DNA of 64,000 nucleotides from Crocosphaera sp. UHCC 0190 (GTDB lineage Bacteria > Cyanobacteriota > Cyanobacteriia > Cyanobacteriales > Microcystaceae): contig NZ_JAYGHP010000002.1 in the NCBI RefSeq assembly GCF_034932065.1, positions 310,001 through 374,000 of the forward strand. The letters are read 5' to 3'. Position numbers and translations under genes: made by a program. This document shows, piece after piece, positions 18,090 to 24,824 of this stretch. Numbering within the stretch: the stretch's first letter is position 1; the number at the start of each line of letters is the position of its first letter. The notes beneath the pieces are model-generated. The model did no database searches. It had not been told where the DNA came from and saw only the letters and a program-made list of their open reading frames with translations.

Positions 18090-18270
18090 ATGGCCAACCT
18101 CAGCACAATCTATTCAAGCTGTTATTCTTTGTCAGTGGTTATCTAATAGTTATCAACCCATCAATATTTTTCGTTATGACTCCAAATTAAAAACGATTTA
18201 TATTCAAGGGGGTGTCAATGATGAAATTGCCTTAGTAATTTATTCTGATGGAAACTGGAGGTTTTTCTAA
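18090..18270 (+). pseudogene. DUF6888 family gene with frameshifted start
   Basis: The frame that starts with codons for WPTSAQSIQAVILCQWL and ends NWRFF matches the short DUF6888 family, which normally begins Met-Pro-Thr. Here the sequence reads ATGGCCAACC, one G too many between ATG and CCA, so the only nearby ATG (18090) opens a wrong frame. No alternative start exists between the upstream stop and this point. The stop overlaps the start of the DUF6887 gene (TAATG), the usual arrangement of this pair. Either it is inactivated by +1 or uses a rare start. Confidence 0.65.
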
Positions 18271-18461
18271 TGGTTGATCTAACTCAAATGACTGTAACAG
18301 AATTAAAACAATATTTATCTAAAAATCGCAGTGATGATGATAAATTTAGTGAAGCACTAGCAGAATTATTAAAGCGAGATCCAAATCCTGTAATATATTC
18401 CAAAGATATACCCTTGGAGGAACAAGAACGAATTTTCATGGAAAAAATAGCAAAACATTAG
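18270..18461 (+). CDS. DUF6887 family small protein
   Basis: 63 residues beginning MVDLTQMTVTELKQYLS. The DUF6887 family is found paired with DUF6888 in cyanobacteria, with no known function. The ATG overlaps the DUF6888 stop by one base, so translation is normally coupled. The C-terminal half is charged and helical (DIPLEEQERIFMEKIAKH). A truncated second copy of the 5' end lies at 17943. It is followed immediately by the palindromic repeat. Confidence 0.8.
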   Translation: MVDLTQMTVTELKQYLSKNRSDDDKFSEALAELLKRDPNPVIYSKDIPLEEQERIFMEKIAKH

Positions 18462-18543
18462 CGATCGCGGATCTTGTAGATCTTGTAGGGTGCGTTAATG
18501 AAATGTAACGCACCTAATTTATTGAGTTATTTTGTTAAAATAA
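18462..18543. repeat. palindromic repeat block, copy 2
   Basis: A near copy of 18001-18077, with an extra 9-base duplication (gatcttgta repeated) and a 6- to 8-base deletion. It contains the hairpin GGTGCGTTA/TAACGCACC at 18489-18514. Together with copy 1 it flanks the intact DUF6887 gene, so the module [genes + repeat] has been duplicated in tandem. Confidence 0.75.
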
Positions 18544-18582
18544 TGAATAGGATACTGTTCTAATGTTTTAAGTGGGGTAGCC

Positions 18583-18801
18583 GTGACTGATTTACTTGAG
18601 CGTGCAATTGCTAGGTTGCAAACTTTGCCTGAAAGCGAACAAGACGCGATCGCGGCCATGATTTTAGAAGAAATTGAGGATGATCGGCGTTGGGATGAAT
18701 CGTTTTCTCGTTCACCAGATATTCTGGCAAAACTTGCGGCCTCAGCGATGGCTGAGTACCATGCAGGTAAAACTCAAGAACTTGATCCAGAGACAATGTG
18801 A
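18583..18801 (+). CDS. putative type II antitoxin
   Basis: 72 residues from GTG. Acidic and helical, beginning MTDLLERAIARLQTLPESEQD, which resembles short cyanobacterial antitoxins placed before RelE/ParE-fold toxins. It overlaps the downstream toxin gene by four bases (GTGA), the classic coupling. No DNA-binding domain can be named with confidence. The role rests on size, charge, overlap and partner. Confidence 0.75.
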   Translation: MTDLLERAIARLQTLPESEQDAIAAMILEEIEDDRRWDESFSRSPDILAKLAASAMAEYHAGKTQELDPETM

Positions 18802-19067
18802 AATCACGCACTAACGCCGAGTTCCGTAAATTGTTCGCTGATTTACCCGAACAGGTTCAAGAACAAACCCGCGCAGCGTATCGACAGTTCAAGAAAGATT
18901 CAAGCTATCCAAGTCTACGTTTCAAGAAGGTACATCCACAACTGCCAATTTATTCGGCTCGTATAAACATAAACTATCGAGCGGTAGGTCAATTGGATGG
19001 AGATACTGTGATCTGGTTTTGGGTTGGTTCACACGCAGAGTATGACAGATTGCTAGAAAAATTGTAG
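18798..19067 (+). CDS. RelE/ParE-fold toxin (type II toxin-antitoxin)
   Basis: 89 residues from the GTG overlapping the antitoxin stop. Basic, with the pattern of RelE/ParE/HigB toxins: a helical N-terminal half (FRKLFADLPEQVQEQTRAAY), then strands carrying SARININYRAVGQLDGDTVIWFWVGSH and a final helix AEYDRLL. RelE-type members cut mRNA at the ribosome while ParE-type ones poison gyrase; the sequence does not decide. With the antitoxin it closes the small accessory island that starts at 17.3 kb. Confidence 0.82.
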   Translation: MKSRTNAEFRKLFADLPEQVQEQTRAAYRQFKKDSSYPSLRFKKVHPQLPIYSARININYRAVGQLDGDTVIWFWVGSHAEYDRLLEKL

Positions 19068-19092
19068 TGTGGTCTGCTACGCAGTGCCTGTT

Positions 19093-20115
19093 TTATCTTA
19101 AATATTCTGTAATTCCATCAGCGATCGCCTCTGCTAACTTCTTACGATAACTAGGATTTTTTAAATTACGATTATCTGTTCTTCCTGTCACAAACCCGAC
19201 CTCCACTAAAGCAGCAGGCATAGAAGTTTTTCTTAAGACATAAAACCGTGCTTGTTTCACCCCACGATTTTCTTCTACTTGTACCTGTTGTAAAATATTG
19301 CGATGAATACTTAAAGCCAACCGATAACCCGAAGAATAATAATAAGTTTCTAACCCATTAACCTGAGAATTATTGCCCCCTACTGCATTCGCATGGATAC
19401 TCACAAATACATTAGCATTGCTATTTTCTGCCCGTTTTACCCGTCCCAATAAAGACACAAAATAATCGCCAGAACGAGTCATAATCACCTGTATTCCTCG
19501 TTGTTTCAGAATTTTCGTCACTTCTGCGGCAATAGATAAAACGACGTTCTTTTCCTGTAACCCACCAATACCAATGGCCCCAGGATCTCGACCCCCATGG
19601 CCAGGATCAATCACCACCTTATAACCACCCCTAGGTGAATAGACAGGGTTAGAATTGGGGGAAGGTAAGGGAACCATAATGGCAACAGGTTCATCTTCTA
19701 CAGGTAAAGAATAGACAGAATGGGGTTGAAACTCAGCTAACTGTACATACCAACGGTTAGGCCCTAAACTACGGACTTTAACTTCCCAAGGACGCATAGA
19801 ATATTGTCGCCCCAATTCTACAACAATACGGGTGGTATAGGGGGTTACTTGTCCGACTCGTACCTGAGTGACATAACCAGTAATATCCCCCTGATGAACA
19901 CTCCCTTGACCCAAACTAACCCCAGGTAAGTCAATAATGAGACGGGTAGGGTTAGGGATCATTGATGCTTGGGGACGGACACCATTTTCGGTGACAATTT
20001 CCAGCCGATTTTGTTGCACATCAAAATCCCAATATTCTAGAGTATTGGCATCAACAGCGATACAAACTGCTTGAGAAGCGACCAGTCCCCAAAATAGCCC
20101 TTGGAGTTGCTTCAT
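19093..20115 (-). CDS. N-acetylmuramoyl-L-alanine amidase with AMIN domain
   Basis: 340 residues. A signal peptide (about 1-22) is followed by an AMIN domain (about 25-130) that targets septal peptidoglycan, and by an Amidase_3 catalytic domain (about 165-338). Zinc and catalytic residues are visible: VIDPGHGGRDPGA, then QEKNVVLS, VSIHANA and the final glutamate in ALVEVGFVTG. It cleaves the bond between MurNAc and L-Ala in the periplasm during cell separation, like AmiC. It lies downstream of the XRE-ImmA pair on the same strand, with 57 bases between, but is probably an ordinary chromosomal gene. Confidence 0.93.
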   Translation of the reverse strand: MKQLQGLFWGLVASQAVCIAVDANTLEYWDFDVQQNRLEIVTENGVRPQASMIPNPTRLIIDLPGVSLGQGSVHQGDITGYVTQVRVGQVTPYTTRIVVELGRQYSMRPWEVKVRSLGPNRWYVQLAEFQPHSVYSLPVEDEPVAIMVPLPSPNSNPVYSPRGGYKVVIDPGHGGRDPGAIGIGGLQEKNVVLSIAAEVTKILKQRGIQVIMTRSGDYFVSLLGRVKRAENSNANVFVSIHANAVGGNNSQVNGLETYYYSSGYRLALSIHRNILQQVQVEENRGVKQARFYVLRKTSMPAALVEVGFVTGRTDNRNLKNPSYRKKLAEAIADGITEYLR

Positions 20116-20172
20116 TATCTAATCCTCACACCAAATTTATTAGGTTTCCTCTAGCTGATATTTTAGTTATTT

Positions 20173-20835
20173 TTATCTTTGTAAGGATTCATTCATGAGT
20201 AATTTTCCCTTACTTCCCAAATAAAGGCGTTTGGATGAGTTTAGCTGCATAATCCATTCTAGGTCAATTAGTCGAGTCTTTAGGTTAGAAATACTAACCC
20301 CTAATTCATCTGCCATTGCATAGAGATGTTTCCAGTTCGTTAAATCTCGTCCTTTCTGCACTCGCTTTAATTTAGATATTGGCATTAACAAACAACTGGC
20401 AAAATACTGGGCTTGCCATTCATTTTTTTGGCTAGATTGACGACTACGACATAAAAAAGGTTTGAGTGTCAAATCAATCCCTTGCTCTCGATAATCAATA
20501 AATTTATGAACGGCATCATGGTTAATATGGAGTATCCAATGGCCAATTTCATGAGCAATCGTAGATTGTTTAAACCCTTCATTTGATTCATCAATACTAC
20601 TATTAATAATAATTTCTCTTTCTGTCGGGATAATCATGGCGGCAATTTCTCCCTCTTTATCTCCAGAAATCTGTTCCCAAACAATGCCTAAATCTAAATA
20701 ATCCGCGATAACTTCTGCTAAATTGAACGCAGGTAAACGACGACGACGCTTCGACTCAACCTCTATAAGTAATGTATCAGCTAAGTCTTCAATTTCTTCT
20801 TTGTTATACCAACGAAAAGGCTTGATAATTTCCAA
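20173..20835 (-). CDS. ImmA/IrrE family metallopeptidase
   Basis: 220 residues from TTG, with GAGGA upstream inside the end of the XRE gene. The zinc motif is HEIGHWILH in STIAHEIGHW (near 96), typical of the ImmA/IrrE peptidases that cleave a partner XRE repressor. The following C-terminal block (WQAQYFASCLLMPISKLKR) is the family's second conserved stretch. It starts five bases after the stop of the XRE gene, so the two form one operon. In ICEBs1 and related phages, this pair acts as a switch: cleavage of the repressor after DNA damage relieves repression. Here the likely target is the neighbouring XRE protein. Confidence 0.9.
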   Translation of the reverse strand: MEIIKPFRWYNKEEIEDLADTLLIEVESKRRRRLPAFNLAEVIADYLDLGIVWEQISGDKEGEIAAMIIPTEREIIINSSIDESNEGFKQSTIAHEIGHWILHINHDAVHKFIDYREQGIDLTLKPFLCRSRQSSQKNEWQAQYFASCLLMPISKLKRVQKGRDLTNWKHLYAMADELGVSISNLKTRLIDLEWIMQLNSSKRLYLGSKGKLLMNESLQR

Positions 20836-20840
20836 TTTTA

Positions 20841-21197
20841 TTAGTCCTCATTCTCGATTTTTTCTGCTTCAGATAAAACTTTTTTAGCAAATTGAGGATT
20901 ACTTTGCATTCGACGTAAAAAAGCTGGCATTTCTTGATATTGCTGCACTAATTCACGAAAAACCTGTTCATCTTCTGGTTTAATTCTTCCTGCTAATGTG
21001 GTTAATTCTTGAACGTCTAAATTAAGATTTTTTCCTAATGCTTCGATCACTTCTTCGCTAGGAGGATATCCAGCATGATCATTTTCTAATTTAGAAAGAT
21101 AGGTATAATTAACACCAACAATCTTGGCTAGTTCCCTCTGACTATATTCCTGTTCCTTTCGCGCTTGGCGAATGATTTGACCAAAGGTTTTTTTCAC
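20841..21197 (-). CDS. XRE-family repressor (ImmR-like)
   Basis: 118 residues from GTG, with AGAGAGG upstream. The N-terminal helix-turn-helix (about 5-65) reads RQARKEQEYSQRELAKIVGV then YLSKLENDH. The C-terminal half is helical and charged, as in substrates of ImmA/IrrE peptidases. It is divergent from the nuclease-Argonaute operon. Its own promoter overlaps a 19-bp inverted repeat that recurs 45 bases away in front of the operon, so it likely represses itself and the defence genes. Sites and role are inferred from layout. Confidence 0.9.
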   Translation of the reverse strand: MKKTFGQIIRQARKEQEYSQRELAKIVGVNYTYLSKLENDHAGYPPSEEVIEALGKNLNLDVQELTTLAGRIKPEDEQVFRELVQQYQEMPAFLRRMQSNPQFAKKVLSEAEKIENED

Positions 21198-21222
21198 GGT
21201 CGTTTACCTCTCTTAATTAGGT

Positions 21223-21251
21223 ATTTTATCACGGTTGACTTTTTTAGTCAA
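21223..21251 (-). promoter_or_regulatory. promoter of the XRE-ImmA operon
   Basis: On the minus strand TTGACT and TAAAAT are separated by exactly 17 bases, a good sigma-70 promoter, ending about 25 bases before the GTG of the XRE gene. The -35 box and part of the spacer lie inside operator 1, so a repressor bound there would block it. Confidence 0.65.
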
Positions 21252-21252
21252 C
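21234..21252. promoter_or_regulatory. operator 1 (inverted repeat GTTGACT-N5-AGTCAAC)
   Basis: A perfect 7-bp-arm inverted repeat with a 5-base T-rich spacer, overlapping the XRE promoter. The same motif recurs at 21279. Two copies with identical spacing in a divergent regulator promoter are strong evidence for a dimeric repressor site. Confidence 0.7.
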
Positions 21253-21278
21253 ATCGATTATGCTTAGTGAATATCAGG

Positions 21279-21297
21279 GTTGATTATTTTAGTCAAC
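21279..21297. promoter_or_regulatory. operator 2 (inverted repeat GTTGATT-N5-AGTCAAC)
   Basis: A second copy of the operator with one changed base in the left arm and an extra flanking G/C pair. A TATAAT box starts two bases downstream at 21299 on the plus strand, so binding here would block transcription of the nuclease-Argonaute operon. Centre-to-centre distance to operator 1 is 45 bases. Confidence 0.7.
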
Positions 21298-21341
21298 CTA
21301 TAATTAACTCATCTCAAGGGGGAATATTAAGCTTGATCAGA

Positions 21342-22214
21342 ATGCAGCCAAAGAATTCATCATCTATGTCCATTGTAACCCAAAAACCCTATCAGCCTTG
21401 GCTTCGGTTTGCGAGTTATGCTCTTTGGTCAGACTATTATCCTCAAGTGGGAATGGAACATTTTCATTGTGAAATGCAGCGAGGATACAAAAGATTTCGC
21501 AAACAAGAAGAACCAGAGGTTAAATTTTTATGCGAACAGGATACCATTCCTCAAAAAGTTGGACATTTAGCCCAAAGAGTTGTTTGGGAATTTCATCAGC
21601 AACCAGAGTTATTAACGAAAGAAAATGGAGTCTTTGAAGTTGCCGATGCTATAGGGTTACATCAAGAACCTGATGAAGTAAAAGAAAGAGTTTTTCCCAT
21701 TATTCAGAATTATCAAACTAATCCTATTTTACAGGGAAAAGAGGTTTTACAGTTAAAACGAGGAGATGAAGATGTAAAAGATACTCCCTCAGAAATTATC
21801 GGACAAAAAAATAATCCGCTTAAACTGTATTATGTCTTTGATTGTGTTGTACAAGAACCTGATGGCAGCCTTCATATTGTAGATTTTAAAACAGGGAAAA
21901 CCTCTCCTGATCAACGACAAGCTTACGTTTATTTACTGGTAGCTAAATCTCTCTATCCTAATCATTCCTGTTTCGTTTCATTTTATAACTTAGAAACTCA
22001 AAAATGGCATCAAAGAATTACCTTAAGTTCTCAAGGATTAGAGTCAATTTTTATGGATTTAGATAAAATCTCAAAATATTGGCAAGAAGAAAGAAACAAA
22101 TATCGTAAAAATCCTCAAAACTTTTCTCAATTATTTCCCCCTAATCCTGGCATTGCTTGCCGCAACTGCATTTTTAACACAATTTGTCACTATACTTCTC
22201 AGGAAACAAAATAA
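21342..22214 (+). CDS. Cas4/RecB-like PD-(D/E)XK nuclease, Argonaute partner
   Basis: About 290 residues. Start choice is open: ATG 21342 is used here; TTG 21333 has a well-spaced AAGGGGGA (21316-21323); ATG 21366 also fits. Counting from 21342, a RecB-type core is visible: D167 in VFDCVV, D181 and K183 in VDFKTGKT, and Q191/Y195 in DQRQAYVYL. H75 (VGHLAQ) may be the motif I histidine. Cysteines at 43, 273, 276 and 282 (CRNCIFNTIC) match the one-plus-three pattern that binds a [4Fe-4S] cluster in Cas4 and AddB. It should be a DNA nuclease, perhaps an exonuclease. The stop overlaps the Argonaute ATG (TAATG), so the two are coupled. No cas1/cas2 or CRISPR is present. Confidence 0.88.
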   Translation: MQPKNSSSMSIVTQKPYQPWLRFASYALWSDYYPQVGMEHFHCEMQRGYKRFRKQEEPEVKFLCEQDTIPQKVGHLAQRVVWEFHQQPELLTKENGVFEVADAIGLHQEPDEVKERVFPIIQNYQTNPILQGKEVLQLKRGDEDVKDTPSEIIGQKNNPLKLYYVFDCVVQEPDGSLHIVDFKTGKTSPDQRQAYVYLLVAKSLYPNHSCFVSFYNLETQKWHQRITLSSQGLESIFMDLDKISKYWQEERNKYRKNPQNFSQLFPPNPGIACRNCIFNTICHYTSQETK

Positions 22215-24301
22215 TGACTCAAACCCCTAAAGTACCTAATTCCGTTGGTGAGATTTTTCCCATTGAATTTCTCAATAAAAATTGTCAATGTTTTCGGGTC
22301 AGTCCTAATATTGGCAAAGAAATTGGCAATCGTTTGAGTTGGCAATTAAGTACCAAATATCCAGATATTATTGTAATTTGGGATCGAGAAGATAAGTATT
22401 TTTGTATGTTAGGAAAACCAGAAATTACTATTTTCAATAAACGGGAATGGCAAGATAGATTAAATGAAATTCAAGAACAGCTAAAGGACGATATTGGAGA
22501 GAGAAACTATATTCTTGAAGAAATCCGAAATATCCCTGAAATGACAGCTAATGTAAAAGCAGAATTAGCCATAAGAGTGCTAAAAATAAATAATAATTTT
22601 TCTGCTCAAACTATCTATACTCAAAATCAAGTTAGTGTGAAAACAGAACTCGATTATTGGGCAGAAACCTTTGAATATAATCAAAAAACATGGCCGGCGA
22701 TCGCCTTTAATACAAAAACAGAAATGATCTATGATTATGACTTACAATATTTCTTTGAACATCATCCTGAACGTAATCAACCCGAACAAATTCTAGTAGG
22801 TTTACAAGTTAAAGACATTGAAAAAAATAGTATAGCAACTATAGTAGATATAGCGGGAATAATTGGCAATAGAAGGAATGAATTATTAGAAAAAGCGTCC
22901 CGTTTTACTAGCAGAGAAAAGTTGTTAAATGCTGATGATAATGAACCTATTGTTAGTGTAAAATTTGGTAAAAATTCTCAATTATATGACTATCCTTTAG
23001 CTGCTTTAATTCCTCGTATTACAGCAAAAACTGCGAATTTATTTGGCGTGAAATATGGTGATTTATCAAAAGAGACAAAACTAACATACTGTAAGAAACA
23101 AGAGTATACTAGATTATATCGAGAAGCAATGACAAAGTGTTTGGCAACTTTTAAAATTAATTCAAAAACCAGTATCAATACCAGAGATCAGAAATCTCTA
23201 TTTATTCAACCTACAATCAAACTTGAAGACGTTAAATTATTATTTGGCAAGGGAGTAATAAAAAATAAAAATAGAAGTTTGTCAGGATTACAAGCAGGAG
23301 GTGTTTATCGAAGACACAAAGATTTTCTAGATTCTAATAGAAAAATTCGTTTAGCAATTCTTAAACCAACAACAATTAAAGTCGGAAATTTTAGAAAGGC
23401 TTTACAAGAACAACTTAAAAGCTATAAATTTGAGTCCTTATTACCTCCAGAAAGTAGTAAGAATTATGATATTGATGCGTTAACAGGGGTAGAAGCAAGA
23501 GCAAAATTAGAAGAAATTGTGGATGATTTAATTCAAGTACCTACTGATATTGTTTTGGTCTTTTTGCCCACAGATGATCGTGATAAAGATGAAACAGAAG
23601 AAGGGAGTCTTTATTCTTGGATTAAATCTCGTTTACTCCGTCGAAATATAGCCAGTCAGGTGATTTATGAAGACACCCTAAAAAAAGCACTTAATGATGA
23701 ATATGAGCAGAAAAATATTTTAAATCAAGTTGTGATTGGGATTTTAGCTAAACTGGGAAATTTACCCTTTATCTTAGCAGAACCCTTAGAAATTGCTGAT
23801 GCTTTTGTGGGATTAGATATTTCCCGTATGAGTAATCAAAAAACAGCAGGAAGTCGGAATATTTGTGCGAGTGTAAGATTTTATGGAAAACAAGGGGAAT
23901 TTATTCAATATCGCTTAGAAGATTCTTTCATTGAAGGGGAAGAAATTCCCCAACGTACCATAGAAAATTTCTTTCCCCAGTCACAATTTAAAACTAAAAC
24001 CGTTTTAATCTATCGAGATGGACGGTTTCAAGGCGAAGAGGTTAACCATTTGTTAGGTAGAGCAAAAGCTATTAATGCTAAATTTATTCTGGTTGAATGT
24101 GTTAAATCTCAAATTCCCAGATTGTATAACTTGAGTGAAGATTTGACTCAAATCAATGCACCCACCAGAGGGTTAGGATTAAAGCTTTCCGAGAGAGAAG
24201 TGATATTAGTAACCACTCAAGTCAAAGAAACAGTCGGCATACCTCGTCCTCTCCGTTTACGGATTCATGAAGCAGGAGAACAAGCATCCCTCGAAAGTTG
24301 A
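22214..24301 (+). CDS. prokaryotic Argonaute (long), frame cut by in-frame TGA
   Basis: 695 residues from ATG 22214 to TGA. A weakly conserved N-terminal/PAZ-like half is followed by MID (about 380-515) and PIWI. In MID, QNILNQ-like K500/Q505 and K513 (ILAKLGN) match guide 5'-phosphate residues. In PIWI, D535 (VGLDISR), a glutamate finger near E576/E577 (EGEEIP) and D602 (YRDGR) are the first three residues of the DEDX tetrad, at normal spacing. The fourth and the C-terminal end are missing, but lie in frame just past the TGA (see 24302-24457). Full length would be 747 codons, normal for long pAgos. With the stop the protein should lack cleavage and proper guide binding. pAgos use short guides against invading DNA; the upstream Cas4-like gene is coupled. 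Confidence 0.85.
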   Translation: MTQTPKVPNSVGEIFPIEFLNKNCQCFRVSPNIGKEIGNRLSWQLSTKYPDIIVIWDREDKYFCMLGKPEITIFNKREWQDRLNEIQEQLKDDIGERNYILEEIRNIPEMTANVKAELAIRVLKINNNFSAQTIYTQNQVSVKTELDYWAETFEYNQKTWPAIAFNTKTEMIYDYDLQYFFEHHPERNQPEQILVGLQVKDIEKNSIATIVDIAGIIGNRRNELLEKASRFTSREKLLNADDNEPIVSVKFGKNSQLYDYPLAALIPRITAKTANLFGVKYGDLSKETKLTYCKKQEYTRLYREAMTKCLATFKINSKTSINTRDQKSLFIQPTIKLEDVKLLFGKGVIKNKNRSLSGLQAGGVYRRHKDFLDSNRKIRLAILKPTTIKVGNFRKALQEQLKSYKFESLLPPESSKNYDIDALTGVEARAKLEEIVDDLIQVPTDIVLVFLPTDDRDKDETEEGSLYSWIKSRLLRRNIASQVIYEDTLKKALNDEYEQKNILNQVVIGILAKLGNLPFILAEPLEIADAFVGLDISRMSNQKTAGSRNICASVRFYGKQGEFIQYRLEDSFIEGEEIPQRTIENFFPQSQFKTKTVLIYRDGRFQGEEVNHLLGRAKAINAKFILVECVKSQIPRLYNLSEDLTQINAPTRGLGLKLSEREVILVTTQVKETVGIPRPLRLRIHEAGEQASLES

Positions 24302-24457
24302 ATTGATGCTACCTTAAAGCTAACTTTATTACATCATGGGTCATTAAAAGACCCCCGTTTACCTATTCCTGTTTATGGTTCTGATATTATTGCTTATCGT
24401 CGCTTACAAGGTATTTATCCGACAACCCCAGAAGGCGATCGCCAATTTTGGTTATAA
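24302..24457 (+). pseudogene. detached C-terminal end of the Argonaute PIWI domain
   Basis: Directly after the TGA and in the same frame, 51 codons run to a TAA. They encode IDATLKLTLLHHGSLKDPRL, then PIPVYGSDIIAYRR, and end EGDRQFWL. VYGSDIIAYRR aligns with human AGO2 YYAHLVAFRAR, so the Asp is the fourth PIWI catalytic residue, about 122 residues after the third. A hydrophobic C-terminal end such as FWL is typical of pAgos, whose terminal carboxylate helps hold the guide 5' end. The simplest reading is a single nonsense change at 24299-24301; read-through is the alternative. Confidence 0.85.
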
Positions 24458-24771
24458 ACTTTTACTAATGATTTTTTAGTCACATATTTATAAGTTTTAA
24501 CAACCAAATAATCTGTAACATATTTGTATTTTAAATATGACTTTTATCGCCAAAAACTGTAACTTTAAAGACAAAATACCCTTGTAAATGTTCATCATGA
24601 ACATAATAATTAAAAATCTTTCTTAATAAGTAATGAAGGCAAGGGGTTGACAAACCATACTACTTTTTTGTATGCTAATAGAGATAGTAACGGTAGGATG
24701 GAAATAGGTCTGCCCTTAATTTGCCCTTAATTCATCCCTCAGACTGCTATAAAATAATTGAGGATTTAATG
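24458..24771. other. gene-free region between ago and clpC ends
   Basis: AT-rich spacer between convergent genes. A promoter-like pair on the plus strand, TTGACA (24647-24652) and TATGCT (24671-24676) with an 18-base spacer, has no ORF behind it; a small or antisense RNA is possible but unsupported. A short tandem phrase (tgcccttaatt twice) lies near 24713. Confidence 0.35.
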
Positions 24772-24803
24772 AAAAAAACGGTAGAAGGGTTAAACTTCTA
24801 CCG
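24772..24803 (-). terminator. intrinsic terminator of clpC
   Basis: On the minus strand a perfect 9-bp stem (CGGTAGAAG/CTTCTACCG) with a 7-base loop is followed by seven T residues, just past the clpC stop. A textbook Rho-independent terminator. Confidence 0.88.
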
Positions 24804-24824
24804 TGCTTTGAGGGTTAATTCTGT

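Noticed and set aside
21342-22214. Cas4 as evidence of a CRISPR-Cas locus
   Set aside because: No repeats, cas1 or cas2 in the window; the coupled gene is an Argonaute.
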